Positions 53,257 to 62,446 of a stretch of 64,000 nt of DNA are shown here, in pieces. The stretch lies in contig JAJYTD010000006.1 of NCBI GenBank assembly GCA_021793235.1, positions 62,001 through 126,000 on the forward strand. The letters are read 5' to 3'. The translations under genes and the position numbers were made by a program. The notes beneath the pieces are model-generated. The model worked only from the letters and a program-made list of their open reading frames with translations, was not told the origin of the DNA and made no database searches. The stretch is from Actinomycetes bacterium. Its GTDB lineage: Bacteria; Actinomycetota; Actinomycetes; Streptosporangiales; Streptosporangiaceae. Numbering within the stretch: the first letter of the stretch is position 1; each line of letters begins with the position of its first letter.

Positions 53257-53805
53257 ATGCGACTCTTCGTGGCGATCACTCCGCCCGCACAGGTGCTGGA
53301 CGAGGTGGCGGGCACCGCGGGCGGGCTCTGTTCCGCAGCCGGCGAGCTGCGCTGGAGTAGCCGGGACGACTGGCACCTGACTCTGCTCTTCCTCGGCGAG
53401 GTCGCCCAGGACGATCTGCCCGGCTTGCGAGAACACCTCGCCGAAGAGGCCGCGCGCCATGCCCGCCCGCGGCTCGCCGTGCGCGGTGCGGGCACCTTCC
53501 CCGGAGACGACACGCGGGCCGGCGTGCTGTGGGCCGGCATCGAGGGGGATCTCGACGGCCTCGGCGCGCTGGCGGCAGGACTCCGCAAGGCGGCCCGCAC
53601 GGCAGGGTTCGGGGTCGAACGCCGCGCCTACGTACCGCACCTCACCCTCGCGCGCAGCCGCCGCCCGACCGATATGAGCACGGTCCGTGCCGCCCTCTCC
53701 CAGCTCACGACCTGCTTCTGGACCGTCGACGACGTGCACCTCATGCACAGCCGACCCGGGGGCGAACCCCGCTACACCACCGTCGCCACCTGGCGGCTAA
53801 GCTGA
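53257..53805 (+). CDS. thpR: RNA 2',3'-cyclic phosphodiesterase (2H family)
   Basis: A 182-residue protein with both catalytic HxTx motifs, HLTL at 40-43 and HLTL at 128-131, which define the 2H phosphoesterase/LigT fold. It converts 2',3'-cyclic phosphate RNA ends to 2'-phosphates. ATG 53257 has GAGGTG about 4 nt upstream. Confidence 0.92.
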   Translation: MRLFVAITPPAQVLDEVAGTAGGLCSAAGELRWSSRDDWHLTLLFLGEVAQDDLPGLREHLAEEAARHARPRLAVRGAGTFPGDDTRAGVLWAGIEGDLDGLGALAAGLRKAARTAGFGVERRAYVPHLTLARSRRPTDMSTVRAALSQLTTCFWTVDDVHLMHSRPGGEPRYTTVATWRLS

Positions 53806-53892
53806 AAATCCGCCCCCCGCGAGCGGCGCCCGCGCACCCCGCACCAGCACCGCCCTCGCCGACGGCGTATCCGTTACGACAGAGGCCCACAG

Positions 53893-53991
53893 ATGAGCAT
53901 GCTCACCAACAACCGCAAGCAGCGCTGGCTCCTGCCGGCGGTGCTCGCCGCCATCATGCTCCTCGTCATCATCGGCGCGCTGCTGCCCTAG
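53893..53991 (+). CDS. 32-residue single-pass membrane microprotein
   Basis: An ATG-initiated product (MSMLTNNRKQRW then LLPAVLAAIMLLVIIGALLP) with a basic N-terminal segment and one C-terminal hydrophobic helix of about 20 residues. AGAGG lies about 8 nt before ATG and the stop is TAG. It lies in an otherwise empty gap after thpR, so it is probably a real small membrane protein. Function unknown. Confidence 0.6.
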   Translation: MSMLTNNRKQRWLLPAVLAAIMLLVIIGALLP

Positions 53992-54044
53992 CAGCCATCC
54001 GCTTCAGGCCGGGAGCCGCGCGGAGCCGTCCCCGGCGGCGCCCG

Positions 54045-54770
54045 TCAAGCCGCCGCGGACATGCGGGAGACGGCGGCCGTCACCAGCGCCGCGTTGTCGC
54101 GGGCCTCGGTGCCGTCGGGAGAGCGGAGCGTGTCCGCCAGGCCGATGCGGATGTCACGGCCGGCCTCCAGCGCGGCGTCGAGGACAGGCCAGGCGGTGTT
54201 GTCGGCTCCGTGCAGCATGCGGGGCAGGCCGACCCCCGCGCGGTCGAGGACCGCGTCGATGGCGGCGGCGTTGGCCAAGGCGTCCTCGGCCGTAGTCTGC
54301 GCCGGCTCGACGAGGATGGCGGTCATGCCGTCCGTGAGGCCTGAGGCGACCAGGATGCGGGCCGCGTCGACCGTCCAGACGCCTGCCGCCACCCCCACTT
54401 GGCGGTCGATCAGCAGGCGGGCGACCTCCACCGACCCCGGCTCGTGCAGGTTCACCGTCACCGAGTCCGGCAGGGCTCCCCACCGCTGCACCATGTCGTA
54501 GCGGCGCCACGGGTCCGGCTCGGCGGACAGCGCCGTCGTCACACTGATGGGCACGCCGGGCACCGCCGCGCGCAGGAGATCCAGCAGCGGGGCGAGGACC
54601 TGGGGTTCGAGTGCCTCGGTGCCCGAGGAGTCGCGGGGATGGACGTGGATCGTGTCGGCCCCGGCCGCGACGGCCGCACGGGCGTCGACGGCCACCTGCT
54701 CCGCGGAGACCGGCAGGGCCGGATGCGTTCCGGGACGGCGGCTGCCGTTCAGGCAGGCGACGATTCTCAT
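54045..54770 (-). CDS. Beta-keto acid cleavage enzyme (BKACE, DUF849) family, short form
   Basis: A 241-residue TIM-barrel protein. HVHPRDSSG near residues 41-49 is the metal-binding motif, and MLHGADNTAWPV with IRIGLADTLRSPDGTEARDNAALV near the end matches the family. BKACEs cleave a beta-keto acid with acetyl-CoA to give acetoacetate and an acyl-CoA; the substrate varies. It is shorter than most members (usually 270-310). ATG 54770 has AGAGGAAAG 8 nt upstream. No lysine-fermentation genes are nearby. Confidence 0.83.
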   Translation of the reverse strand: MRIVACLNGSRRPGTHPALPVSAEQVAVDARAAVAAGADTIHVHPRDSSGTEALEPQVLAPLLDLLRAAVPGVPISVTTALSAEPDPWRRYDMVQRWGALPDSVTVNLHEPGSVEVARLLIDRQVGVAAGVWTVDAARILVASGLTDGMTAILVEPAQTTAEDALANAAAIDAVLDRAGVGLPRMLHGADNTAWPVLDAALEAGRDIRIGLADTLRSPDGTEARDNAALVTAAVSRMSAAA

Positions 54771-54873
54771 CCTGGCTTTCCTCTGCGCCTCGCGTGTCTG
54801 CTGTATGCGGAATATGCCCGCAAGGCGCGGGTCGCAAGCCATACCACCCGATCGGGGTGGGAGGATGGTGCCT

Positions 54874-55911
54874 ATGCGCAGAAGCGCCGTATTCGCCTTG
54901 TCGGTCGCTTTAGCGGTGCTTCCCGGGACGCTGGGCGCCGCCTTTGAAGCACCCCCTGAAGCATCCCCGAGCGGAGACGTCCCCGAAGGGTCCGAGGTGC
55001 TGTTCCGCTTGACGGACCCGCGGATCCGCGAGTCCAGCGGGCTGGCGGCCTCGCGGCTGCATGAGGGCATCTACTGGACGCACAACGACAGCGGCGACTA
55101 CGGCGCGGAGGTCTATGCGGTGGACGAGGACGGCGAAACGCTGGCCACCGTCACCCTCACCGGCCCCGGGGTGGAGGCGCGCGACTGGGAGGCCGTCTCG
55201 GTCGGCGTGGACGACAACGGAGACCCTGCCGTCTTCGTCGGCGACATCGGCGACAACTTCCAGGGCGGGTGGCCCAATGTGCGGGCCTACCGGTTCCCCG
55301 AGCCGCGGCAACTGACCGATCAGACCATCGAGGCGACGACGTTCACGTTCACCTACGAGGACGGCGGTCGGGACGCCGAGGCGATGATGGTCGATCCGCG
55401 GGACGGCCGCCTCTACGTCATCAGCAAAGAGGTGGCCGGCGGCGTCTACGCCGCGCCGAAGACCCTGGACCCTGAGGGCCCCAATACCCTCACCCGGATC
55501 GACTCGGCACCGCTGTACGCCACCGATGCGGCGTTCTCCCCCGACGGCTCGCACTACGCGATCCGCACCTACTGGGGCGCCACCGTCTACGACGCCGCGG
55601 AGGGTGTTCGCGGCCGCAGCGTCGACCAGGTCTCCCTGCCGGAGTCGGACCAGGGCGAGTCGTTGGCCTACAGCCACGACGGCACGGCGCTGCTGGCCGG
55701 CACCGAGGGGGAACAGAGCCCGGTGTGGCGCATCCCCCTGCCGGACAGTGCCACGGGGCAGGCGGAGGAATCGCCCGACGCGGGGGAGGAGTCCGCCGCG
55801 ACAGAGCAGGAGACGGACCGGGCGGGCGGCGCTTCCGCCCTCATCTGGACCGGTGCGGCCCTGGCCGCCCTGATGATCGCCGCGATCGTGCTGCTGGTGC
55901 GCAAGACGTGA
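54874..55911 (+). CDS. Secreted propeller-like protein with C-terminal anchor
   Basis: A 345-residue protein: a signal peptide (1-23), repeated beta-rich segments (LTDPRIRESSGLAASRLHEGIYWTHNDSGDYGAEVYAV, DWEAVSVGVDDNGDPAVFVGDIGDNFQGGW, EAMMVDPRDGRLYVISK, AAFSPDGSHYAIRTY) that look like beta-propeller blades, an acidic linker and a transmembrane helix (about 318-340) with a basic end. Function is unknown. ATG 54874 has GGGAGG 9 nt upstream, better placed than ATG 54865. Confidence 0.75.
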   Translation: MRRSAVFALSVALAVLPGTLGAAFEAPPEASPSGDVPEGSEVLFRLTDPRIRESSGLAASRLHEGIYWTHNDSGDYGAEVYAVDEDGETLATVTLTGPGVEARDWEAVSVGVDDNGDPAVFVGDIGDNFQGGWPNVRAYRFPEPRQLTDQTIEATTFTFTYEDGGRDAEAMMVDPRDGRLYVISKEVAGGVYAAPKTLDPEGPNTLTRIDSAPLYATDAAFSPDGSHYAIRTYWGATVYDAAEGVRGRSVDQVSLPESDQGESLAYSHDGTALLAGTEGEQSPVWRIPLPDSATGQAEESPDAGEESAATEQETDRAGGASALIWTGAALAALMIAAIVLLVRKT

Positions 55912-55915
55912 GGGC

Positions 55916-56530
55916 CTACCGCCAGCCCTCGGGCTCGGGGAAGGCGGAGGTGTCGATCTCGGTGCCGAACGGTTCGGGAAGGACGATCTTCGCGCCGAAG
56001 TCGACCGTTGTCGAGTGCGTGTAGCGGCCGTTGCCCGGCTGCTCGTAGAGGGTGACCGACGGCCCGTTCTCGTCCCAGGCGTCGATCAGCAAGTAGAGCG
56101 GGACGGGTGCGTGGGCATAACCCCAGAGCTTCGTCGTGCGGTCGGTCCGCGCGTTGCTCTCGGAGACGATCTCCACCACCAGAAGGGCCTCTTCGGCGGG
56201 GCAGGGGCTCCGTTCCGTGTCCAACACGACGGACGTCGGCATCACCAGCAGGTCGGGGACGTAGAGCTTCTCCAGCAGGGCGATCCACACGCCGAGCGTC
56301 TGATACACGTCCCAGTCGTCGGGGATCGTCTTCAGCAGTGCGCGATTGATCCTGCCTGCGATGAAATTGTGCGGATCGGACGGGGGGGCCACCAGTACAA
56401 CTCCGTTGTCGTCGATGATCTCGGCCCGCCAGCCGTCGGGCACATCCAGCTCTCGCCAGGTGCGCAGCAGGTACTCGGCCTTCGACGAAAGCCCCGGATA
56501 AGGGACGGCATCCGACACAGCGAGACTCAT
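55916..56530 (-). CDS. Uma2/DUF820 family putative endonuclease
   Basis: A 204-residue protein with the restriction-endonuclease-like Uma2 fold. RAEIIDDNGVVLVAPPSDPHNFIAGRI, YVPDLLVM, EALLVVEIVSESNARTDRTTKLWGYA match the family; the PD-(D/E)xK core is PDLLV...VEIVSESN...K. Family members are abundant in actinomycetes and their role is unsettled. ATG 56530 has GGAGGTG about 9 nt upstream. Confidence 0.9.
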   Translation of the reverse strand: MSLAVSDAVPYPGLSSKAEYLLRTWRELDVPDGWRAEIIDDNGVVLVAPPSDPHNFIAGRINRALLKTIPDDWDVYQTLGVWIALLEKLYVPDLLVMPTSVVLDTERSPCPAEEALLVVEIVSESNARTDRTTKLWGYAHAPVPLYLLIDAWDENGPSVTLYEQPGNGRYTHSTTVDFGAKIVLPEPFGTEIDTSAFPEPEGWR

Positions 56531-56686
56531 TTCGCCACTCACCTCCGAACCGGAAGCGTAACCAACGCCGATCCGGTCTGCCCGTACTTTCCACAGAATA
56601 GAGGGCGGTTGTGGAGAACACACGGCCCGGGGCGCACGTGCCGCCGGACTACCGGCCGACTGGGATCTTCATGTCGGCCCTGTGTT

Positions 56687-56748
56687 GCTGATCTTGACGC
56701 TGTGCACCCCTCAACGGCGCTTCAGCGGTGCACAGCGTCAAGATCAGC
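56687..56748. repeat. 62-nt hairpin element, copy B
   Basis: A perfect 22-bp stem (56687-56708 with 56727-56748) around an 18-nt loop. It is the same length as, and closely similar to, the element at 22077-22138. It lies 16 nt past the GDPD stop on the minus strand and about 150 bp before the Uma2 start, consistent with a terminator or dispersed element. Confidence 0.85.
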
Positions 56749-56763
56749 GGGAACCCCCACGGG

Positions 56764-57771
56764 TCAGTCCCCCTCCAGGAAGATCTCGCGGGCCAGGAAG
56801 GCGTGCCGGGAGTGGTCGGTGAACACGCCGTCCACACCTGCGGCGAAGAACTCCTCGTACTCGGCGGCGAAGCTGCCGTAGGCCGTGGGGTCGGCACCGG
56901 AGTGCAGGTCCGCGGGCAGGAAGCGGTTCTCGCTGCGGAACGTGTGCGGGTGGACCAGCAGTCCGGCCGCGTGCGCGTCATCGACCAGCGACGTCGGTTC
57001 ACCCAGGGTCCCCTCAGGGCCGCGGCCGATGACCAGGTCCTTGGCCGGGCCGATCGCGTCGGCGAAGGAGGCGACCTCGGCCAAGCCATCGGGTGTGGTG
57101 AAGGGCCGCCAGTGCTCCTGGGTGCCCATCAAGAACACCAGGGGCAGCTCTGTCTCCCGCAGCTTGGCCAGGCTCTCGCGCTCGAACGACTGCAGGAACA
57201 CCGGCACCCGCGGCTCCGGGCCGGCGAGCCCGTTGCCGTGCAGGGCGGCGATCAGCGGCGGCTCCAACTCCAGGCCGATCGAGGCGTGGTAGGCGGGGTG
57301 CTTGGTCTCCGGGTAGATCCCGACCCGCCGCCCGAGCTCGGCGGTGAGTTTTCCGGCGAGGTCGATGATCTCCTGCAGAGTGGGGATCTCATAGGCGCCG
57401 TTGTGGCCGGTGTTGTCCGGGCGGATGTCGGGGATCCGCTCGGTGGCGCGCAGGGTCTTGATCTCGGCGAGGGTGAAGTCCTCGGCGAACCAGCCGGTGC
57501 GCTCCCGGTCGTCGATGGTGCGGGTGGTCCGGCGGTCGGCGAACTCGGGGTGCTCCGCAACGTCGGTGGTGCCCCCGATCTCGGGCTCGTGGCGGGCGAT
57601 CAGGTGCCCGTCCGATGTCGACACCAGGTCGATCTCGATGAAGTCGCCCCCGTGGCGGGCGCCGAGTTCGTAGGAGCCCAGAGTGTGCTCGGGCCGGTGC
57701 CCGGACGCCCCGCGGTGCGAGATGATCGTGATGCTGGGTTCCCGCTTGTTCCTGCGCACAGCCGAATCCAT
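56764..57771 (-). CDS. Glycerophosphodiester phosphodiesterase
   Basis: A 335-residue TIM-barrel enzyme. ISHRGASGHRPEHTLGSYELGARHGGDFIEIDLVSTSDGHLIARHEPEI holds the catalytic His, the Glu/Asp metal ligands and the second His, all of the GDPD family. It cleaves glycerophosphodiesters to glycerol-3-phosphate and an alcohol. No signal peptide is visible, so it is probably intracellular. ATG 57771 has GGCAAGGGG upstream. Confidence 0.92.
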   Translation of the reverse strand: MDSAVRRNKREPSITIISHRGASGHRPEHTLGSYELGARHGGDFIEIDLVSTSDGHLIARHEPEIGGTTDVAEHPEFADRRTTRTIDDRERTGWFAEDFTLAEIKTLRATERIPDIRPDNTGHNGAYEIPTLQEIIDLAGKLTAELGRRVGIYPETKHPAYHASIGLELEPPLIAALHGNGLAGPEPRVPVFLQSFERESLAKLRETELPLVFLMGTQEHWRPFTTPDGLAEVASFADAIGPAKDLVIGRGPEGTLGEPTSLVDDAHAAGLLVHPHTFRSENRFLPADLHSGADPTAYGSFAAEYEEFFAAGVDGVFTDHSRHAFLAREIFLEGD

Positions 57772-57815
57772 CCCCTTGCCGCCCCGGATGACCGCCGGGA
57801 TCCCCGATACAGGTA

Positions 57816-57848
57816 GTGGCCGGACCGGTTGCGCACCGGTCCGGCCAC
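57816..57848 (-). terminator. 14-bp hairpin after serC
   Basis: GTGGCCGGACCGGT and its complement form a perfect 14-bp stem with loop TGCGC, about 70 nt past the serC stop (57917) on the minus strand. TACCTG follows; no T-run. Confidence 0.65.
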
Positions 57849-57916
57849 CATGGTTTCATCCCCTCAGCCGTGCCCGGACCGATCCCGGGCCGATCCCGGG
57901 CCGGCAACCGGGGGTG

Positions 57917-59038
<1,122 letters not shown>

Positions 59039-59040
59039 TC

Positions 59041-59399
59041 ACGCAATCGTAGTCGCTGAGTTCATCGCACCGCAGGTAAGGGGGCCGATAACGGCTGTTT
59101 CCGCAGCGCGTACACCTTCCGCGCGGACCGGCGGCGCTTCCGTGGAACCCCAAATGTGCAAACGGGTGAATGGTTTCCCAGAGCCCGGTATTTGTTCACT
59201 TTTCGGTTCCGGGTGCCAAAGGAAAAGAGCGGTTCCGGCCGAAGCTGAGGGGGCGGCCGGATCCACCGGGCCGCCGCACGCCATGCCCCTGCGGCCGGGA
59301 GGGGCTGAAGCCGCGGCCGCGCCCGGCACAAGGGAAAGATCCCGTGGCCGCCCCACGGGATCTTTGTCGTCGCGCGGCACCGTGTTGTGCGGGCGGTGC
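59041..59399. other. Non-coding gap between serC and citrate synthase
   Basis: A 359-bp gap with no supported gene. A 13-bp stem hairpin at 59335-59365 is the only clear feature. The region near 59150-59220 is somewhat AT-richer and probably holds the serC promoter. Confidence 0.55.
59335..59365 (-). terminator. Hairpin after the citrate synthase gene
   Basis: AAAGATCCCGTGG and CCACGGGATCTTT form a 13-bp perfect stem with loop CCGCC, 35 nt past the citrate synthase stop on the minus strand. The stem ends in TCTTT in that direction, a weak terminator T-run. Confidence 0.7.
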
Positions 59400-60506
59400 T
59401 CAGACGCCCTGTGCCAGTGCCTCGTCGGCGCCGGAGACCTGTCGGAGGTCGCGCTCGGCCGGGCCCGTGTAGTCGGCGCTGGGCCGGACCAGCCGCCCGG
59501 TTCGCTGCTGCTCCAGGATGTGTGCCGACCAGCCCGCTGTTCGGGCGCTGGTGAACATCGAGGTGAACAACGAGGCCGGGATCTCGGCGAAGTCCAGCAC
59601 GACCGCGGCCCAGTACTCGACGTTGGTCGCGAGGACGCGGTCGGGTTTGCGGGCGTGCAGCTCCTCCAGCGCGGCGGTCTCCAGTGCGGCGGCGACCTCG
59701 AAGCGCGGGGCGTCGAGCTCCTTGGCCGTGTGGCGCAGCACGCGGGCGCGCGGGTCCTCGGCGCGGTAGACGCGGTGGCCGAAGCCCATGAGCCGCTCGC
59801 CCTGGTCGAGTGCCTGGCGGACGTAGGTCCGCGCGTCGCCGATGCGCTCGGTCTCGTCCAGCATGTGCAGTACACGTGCCGGGGCGCCGCCGTGGAGGGG
59901 GCCGGACATGGCCCCGACGGCGCCGGAGAGCGCGGCGGCCACGTCGGCGCCTGTTGAGGCGATGACGCGAGCGGTGAAGGTGGACGCGTTCATGCCGTGT
60001 TCGGCGGCGGACGTCCAGTAGGCGTCCACGGCCTGCACATGGCGCGGGTCCGGCTCGCCGCGCAGTTGGATCATGAACCGTTCGACGATGGACGTGCCCT
60101 CGTCGACCCGGTTCTGCGGGACCGGGGCCTGGTCGCCGCGCGCGGACTGGGCGATGACGGACAGAGCCGCGGAAGCGGCGCGGGCGACGTTGTCGCGCGC
60201 TTCCGCGTCGTCGATGTCGAGCAACGGCTTGAAGCCCCAGCGAGGCGCCAGGGTCGCCAGCGTGCTCTGCACATCGACACGCACGTCGCCGGTGTTGACC
60301 GGGAGGGAGATGGGATCGGCGAAGGGGAGCCCGGGGGCGAAGCTGTTGTCGACCAACAGCCCCCAAACACGCCCGAAGGTCACGTGGCCGACGAGGTTCT
60401 CGATGTCGACTCCGCGGTACCGGAGGGCGCCGCCCTCCTTGTCGGGTTCGGCGATCTCGGTCTTGAACGCCACGACTCCTTCGAGCCCGGGTTTGAAGTC
60501 CGGCAT
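59400..60506 (-). CDS. Citrate synthase 2
   Basis: A 368-residue citrate synthase of the Streptomyces citA type. SGPLHGGAPARVLHML carries the first catalytic His, GFGHRVYRAEDPRARVL the second His and Arg, and LDFAEIPASLFTSMFTSARTAGWSAHILEQ the catalytic Asp and CoA region. It condenses oxaloacetate and acetyl-CoA. ATG 60506 has GGAGGAGG 6 nt upstream. It is divergent from pdxH. Confidence 0.93.
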   Translation of the reverse strand: MPDFKPGLEGVVAFKTEIAEPDKEGGALRYRGVDIENLVGHVTFGRVWGLLVDNSFAPGLPFADPISLPVNTGDVRVDVQSTLATLAPRWGFKPLLDIDDAEARDNVARAASAALSVIAQSARGDQAPVPQNRVDEGTSIVERFMIQLRGEPDPRHVQAVDAYWTSAAEHGMNASTFTARVIASTGADVAAALSGAVGAMSGPLHGGAPARVLHMLDETERIGDARTYVRQALDQGERLMGFGHRVYRAEDPRARVLRHTAKELDAPRFEVAAALETAALEELHARKPDRVLATNVEYWAAVVLDFAEIPASLFTSMFTSARTAGWSAHILEQQRTGRLVRPSADYTGPAERDLRQVSGADEALAQGV

Positions 60507-60530
60507 ACCGGCCTCCTCCGTGTTGTCGGT

Positions 60531-60554
60531 CCATGGGCAAGGGTGGGCCCATGG
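60531..60554. promoter_or_regulatory. Inverted repeat between citrate synthase and pdxH
   Basis: CCATGGGC (60531-60538) and GCCCATGG (60547-60554) form an 8-bp inverted repeat with an 8-bp spacer in the 142-bp gap between the divergent genes. It could be an operator. Confidence 0.35.
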
Positions 60555-60648
60555 CACCGTTTGGGGATATTTCGGTGTGCGTGAGGTGTCGGTCGGGTCT
60601 ATCGTGCTGGTGGCGCTCTTCCCACAGATCATGTGAGGATGCTCCACT

Positions 60649-61314
60649 GTGAATAATTGTGACCCGGCTGAGCTGCGGCAACCCTACGAGGGCACGTCAT
60701 TGTGCCGTGTGGACATGTCCGCCCACCCCATGGAGCAGTTTCACATCTGGTTCACACAGGCACGCACCGAGGGTCTCGCGGAGCCGAACGCGATGGTGCT
60801 GGCCACAGTGGAGCCGAACGGCGTCCCTCGGGCGCGCACGGTCCTCCTCAAGGGATACGACCTCTCCGGGCTGCGGTTCTTCACCAACTACCGGTCACGC
60901 AAGGGCCGGGCTCTGGGCGAGTCCCCGCACGCGTCCGTCGTCTTTCCGTGGCATCCGATCCGGCGCCAGGTGCTGGTCACCGGCCGTGTCGAACGCCTCA
61001 GTGAGGCGGAGAGCGACGCCTACTTCCAGACGCGGCCACGCGGCTCGCAAATCGGCGCGTGGGCGAGTGAACACCAGTCCTCGCAGGTCGCGGACCGGGC
61101 AGCACTCGATGAGCTCTACGCGAGTCTGGAACAGGTGTGGCCGAGTGGAGAGAGGATCCCGCGGCCGGCCTACTGGGGCGGGTTTGCGATCCTGCCCACG
61201 GAGGTGGAGTTCTGGCAGGGGCGGACCGACCGGATGCACGACCGCTTCCAGTACACGCTGACCGCGGGCGACCCCGCCGCCGGACAGTGGGAACTCGACC
61301 GGCTGGCTCCCTGA
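60649..61314 (+). CDS. pdxH: Pyridoxamine 5'-phosphate oxidase
   Basis: A 221-residue FMN enzyme. EPNAMVLATVEPNGVPRARTVLLKGYD, FFTNYRSRKGRALGESPHASVVFPW and the C-terminal WGGFAILPTEVEFWQGRTDRMHDRFQYT are the family blocks. It makes pyridoxal 5'-phosphate from pyridoxamine or pyridoxine phosphate, completing the B6 pathway that serC feeds. GTG 60649 has GAGGAT about 8 nt upstream. Confidence 0.94.
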   Translation: MNNCDPAELRQPYEGTSLCRVDMSAHPMEQFHIWFTQARTEGLAEPNAMVLATVEPNGVPRARTVLLKGYDLSGLRFFTNYRSRKGRALGESPHASVVFPWHPIRRQVLVTGRVERLSEAESDAYFQTRPRGSQIGAWASEHQSSQVADRAALDELYASLEQVWPSGERIPRPAYWGGFAILPTEVEFWQGRTDRMHDRFQYTLTAGDPAAGQWELDRLAP

Positions 61315-61537
61315 AAAGCATAGGGAGAGAAATGTGGTGCGCGGCACATTACGTGGAAGAGGGGTCTCCATTGCCGCGCTATGATGGAGGTATCGGAGGC
61401 CGCTCCGCGGCCAGGCGCATCGATCGGCGGACCGTCTGCGGGATCGGGCCGGGGCGGCCGGGAATCAGGTGAGCCTGGCCTGTGTTGAGAGTCCTGCCGT
61501 GTCGACTCTCGACAAGCCCATGAGGGAAGGGGGAGCC

Positions 61538-62248
61538 TTGACCGCACACGGGCTTATCGATACCACAGAGATGTACCTCCGAACGATCTTCGAGCTCGAA
61601 GAAGAGGGCATCGTCCCACTTCGTGCGCGGATCGCCGAGCGCCTTCAGCAGAGCGGTCCGACAGTCAGCCAGACCGTCGCGCGGATGGAGCGCGACGGAC
61701 TGCTTCGGGTCGAAAACGACCGACACCTTGTGATGACCGCCGAGGGCCGCAGGCTCGCCACGCACGTCATGCGCAAGCACCGCCTCGCTGAAAGCCTGCT
61801 GGTCAACGTGATCGGCCTGCCCTGGGAAGACGTCCATGTCGAGGCGTGCCGCTGGGAGCACGTGATCTCCGAGGCCGTCGAAGAGCGTCTGGTCGAACTG
61901 CTGGGCGCTCCCTCTGTCTGCCCGCACGGCAACCCCATCCCCGGCCTCGACGAACTGGGCCTGTCCGACTACGCCCCCGAACCCTTCTCCGACGACTCCA
62001 TCGTGCCGATGGTGGAGGTCGCGAACGCCGGTGAGACCACGGTCACAGTGCGCCGTATCAGCGAGCAGCTGCAGAGCGACACGGACGTGATGCTGACTCT
62101 CAAGCGTGCCGGGGTACAACCTGAGCAGGAAGTGACGCTTATCGCGCGTGACAACGGAGTGCAGGTGACTGGTGGTAGCGACAAGGATGTCGAGCCGAGC
62201 GAACTCTCACGGCAGATCGCAAGCCACATTTTCGTTGCCAAACCTTGA
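61538..62248 (+). CDS. ideR: DtxR-family metal-dependent repressor (IdeR/DmdR1-like)
   Basis: A 236-residue repressor. An N-terminal helix-turn-helix (LQQSGPTVSQTVARMERDGLL) is followed by the dimerisation/metal domain. Both metal sites are conserved: Met12, Cys104, Glu107 and His108 for the first, His81, Glu85 and His100 for the second. A C-terminal SH3-like domain completes the protein. It represses iron-uptake genes when iron is plentiful. TTG 61538 has GGGAAGGGGGA upstream and gives the family start TAHGLIDTTEMYLRT. No obvious iron box was seen upstream. Confidence 0.92.
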   Translation: MTAHGLIDTTEMYLRTIFELEEEGIVPLRARIAERLQQSGPTVSQTVARMERDGLLRVENDRHLVMTAEGRRLATHVMRKHRLAESLLVNVIGLPWEDVHVEACRWEHVISEAVEERLVELLGAPSVCPHGNPIPGLDELGLSDYAPEPFSDDSIVPMVEVANAGETTVTVRRISEQLQSDTDVMLTLKRAGVQPEQEVTLIARDNGVQVTGGSDKDVEPSELSRQIASHIFVAKP

Positions 62249-62404
62249 GCGTGTCCCTATCCCGGTACCGCGATTCGGCACCGGGTTGGGATGTCGCGTT
62301 ACTCTGCAGGTATGTTGCGGGTCAGGCTATGCTCACCCCATGGCGCGGGCTGACCGGTGTGCAGGGTTCTCCGCGCGGGGGCTATGTGGATCGTATGGGT
62401 CGGC

Positions 62405-62446
62405 ATGACTGCGGCCCATGACGGCAGCAAGGTGGCGGCTGTATGA
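62405..62446 (+). other. Possible 13-residue leader reading frame before the SpoIIE-type gene
   Basis: ATG 62405 to TGA 62446 encodes 13 residues and its stop overlaps the start of the next gene (ATGA). GGGTCGGC precedes it. Likely chance, but coupling is possible. Confidence 0.2.

Noticed and set aside
61315-61537. Iron box upstream of the DtxR-family gene
   Set aside because: No TTAGGTTAGSCTAACCTAA-like dyad was found; only unrelated short inverted repeats occur.
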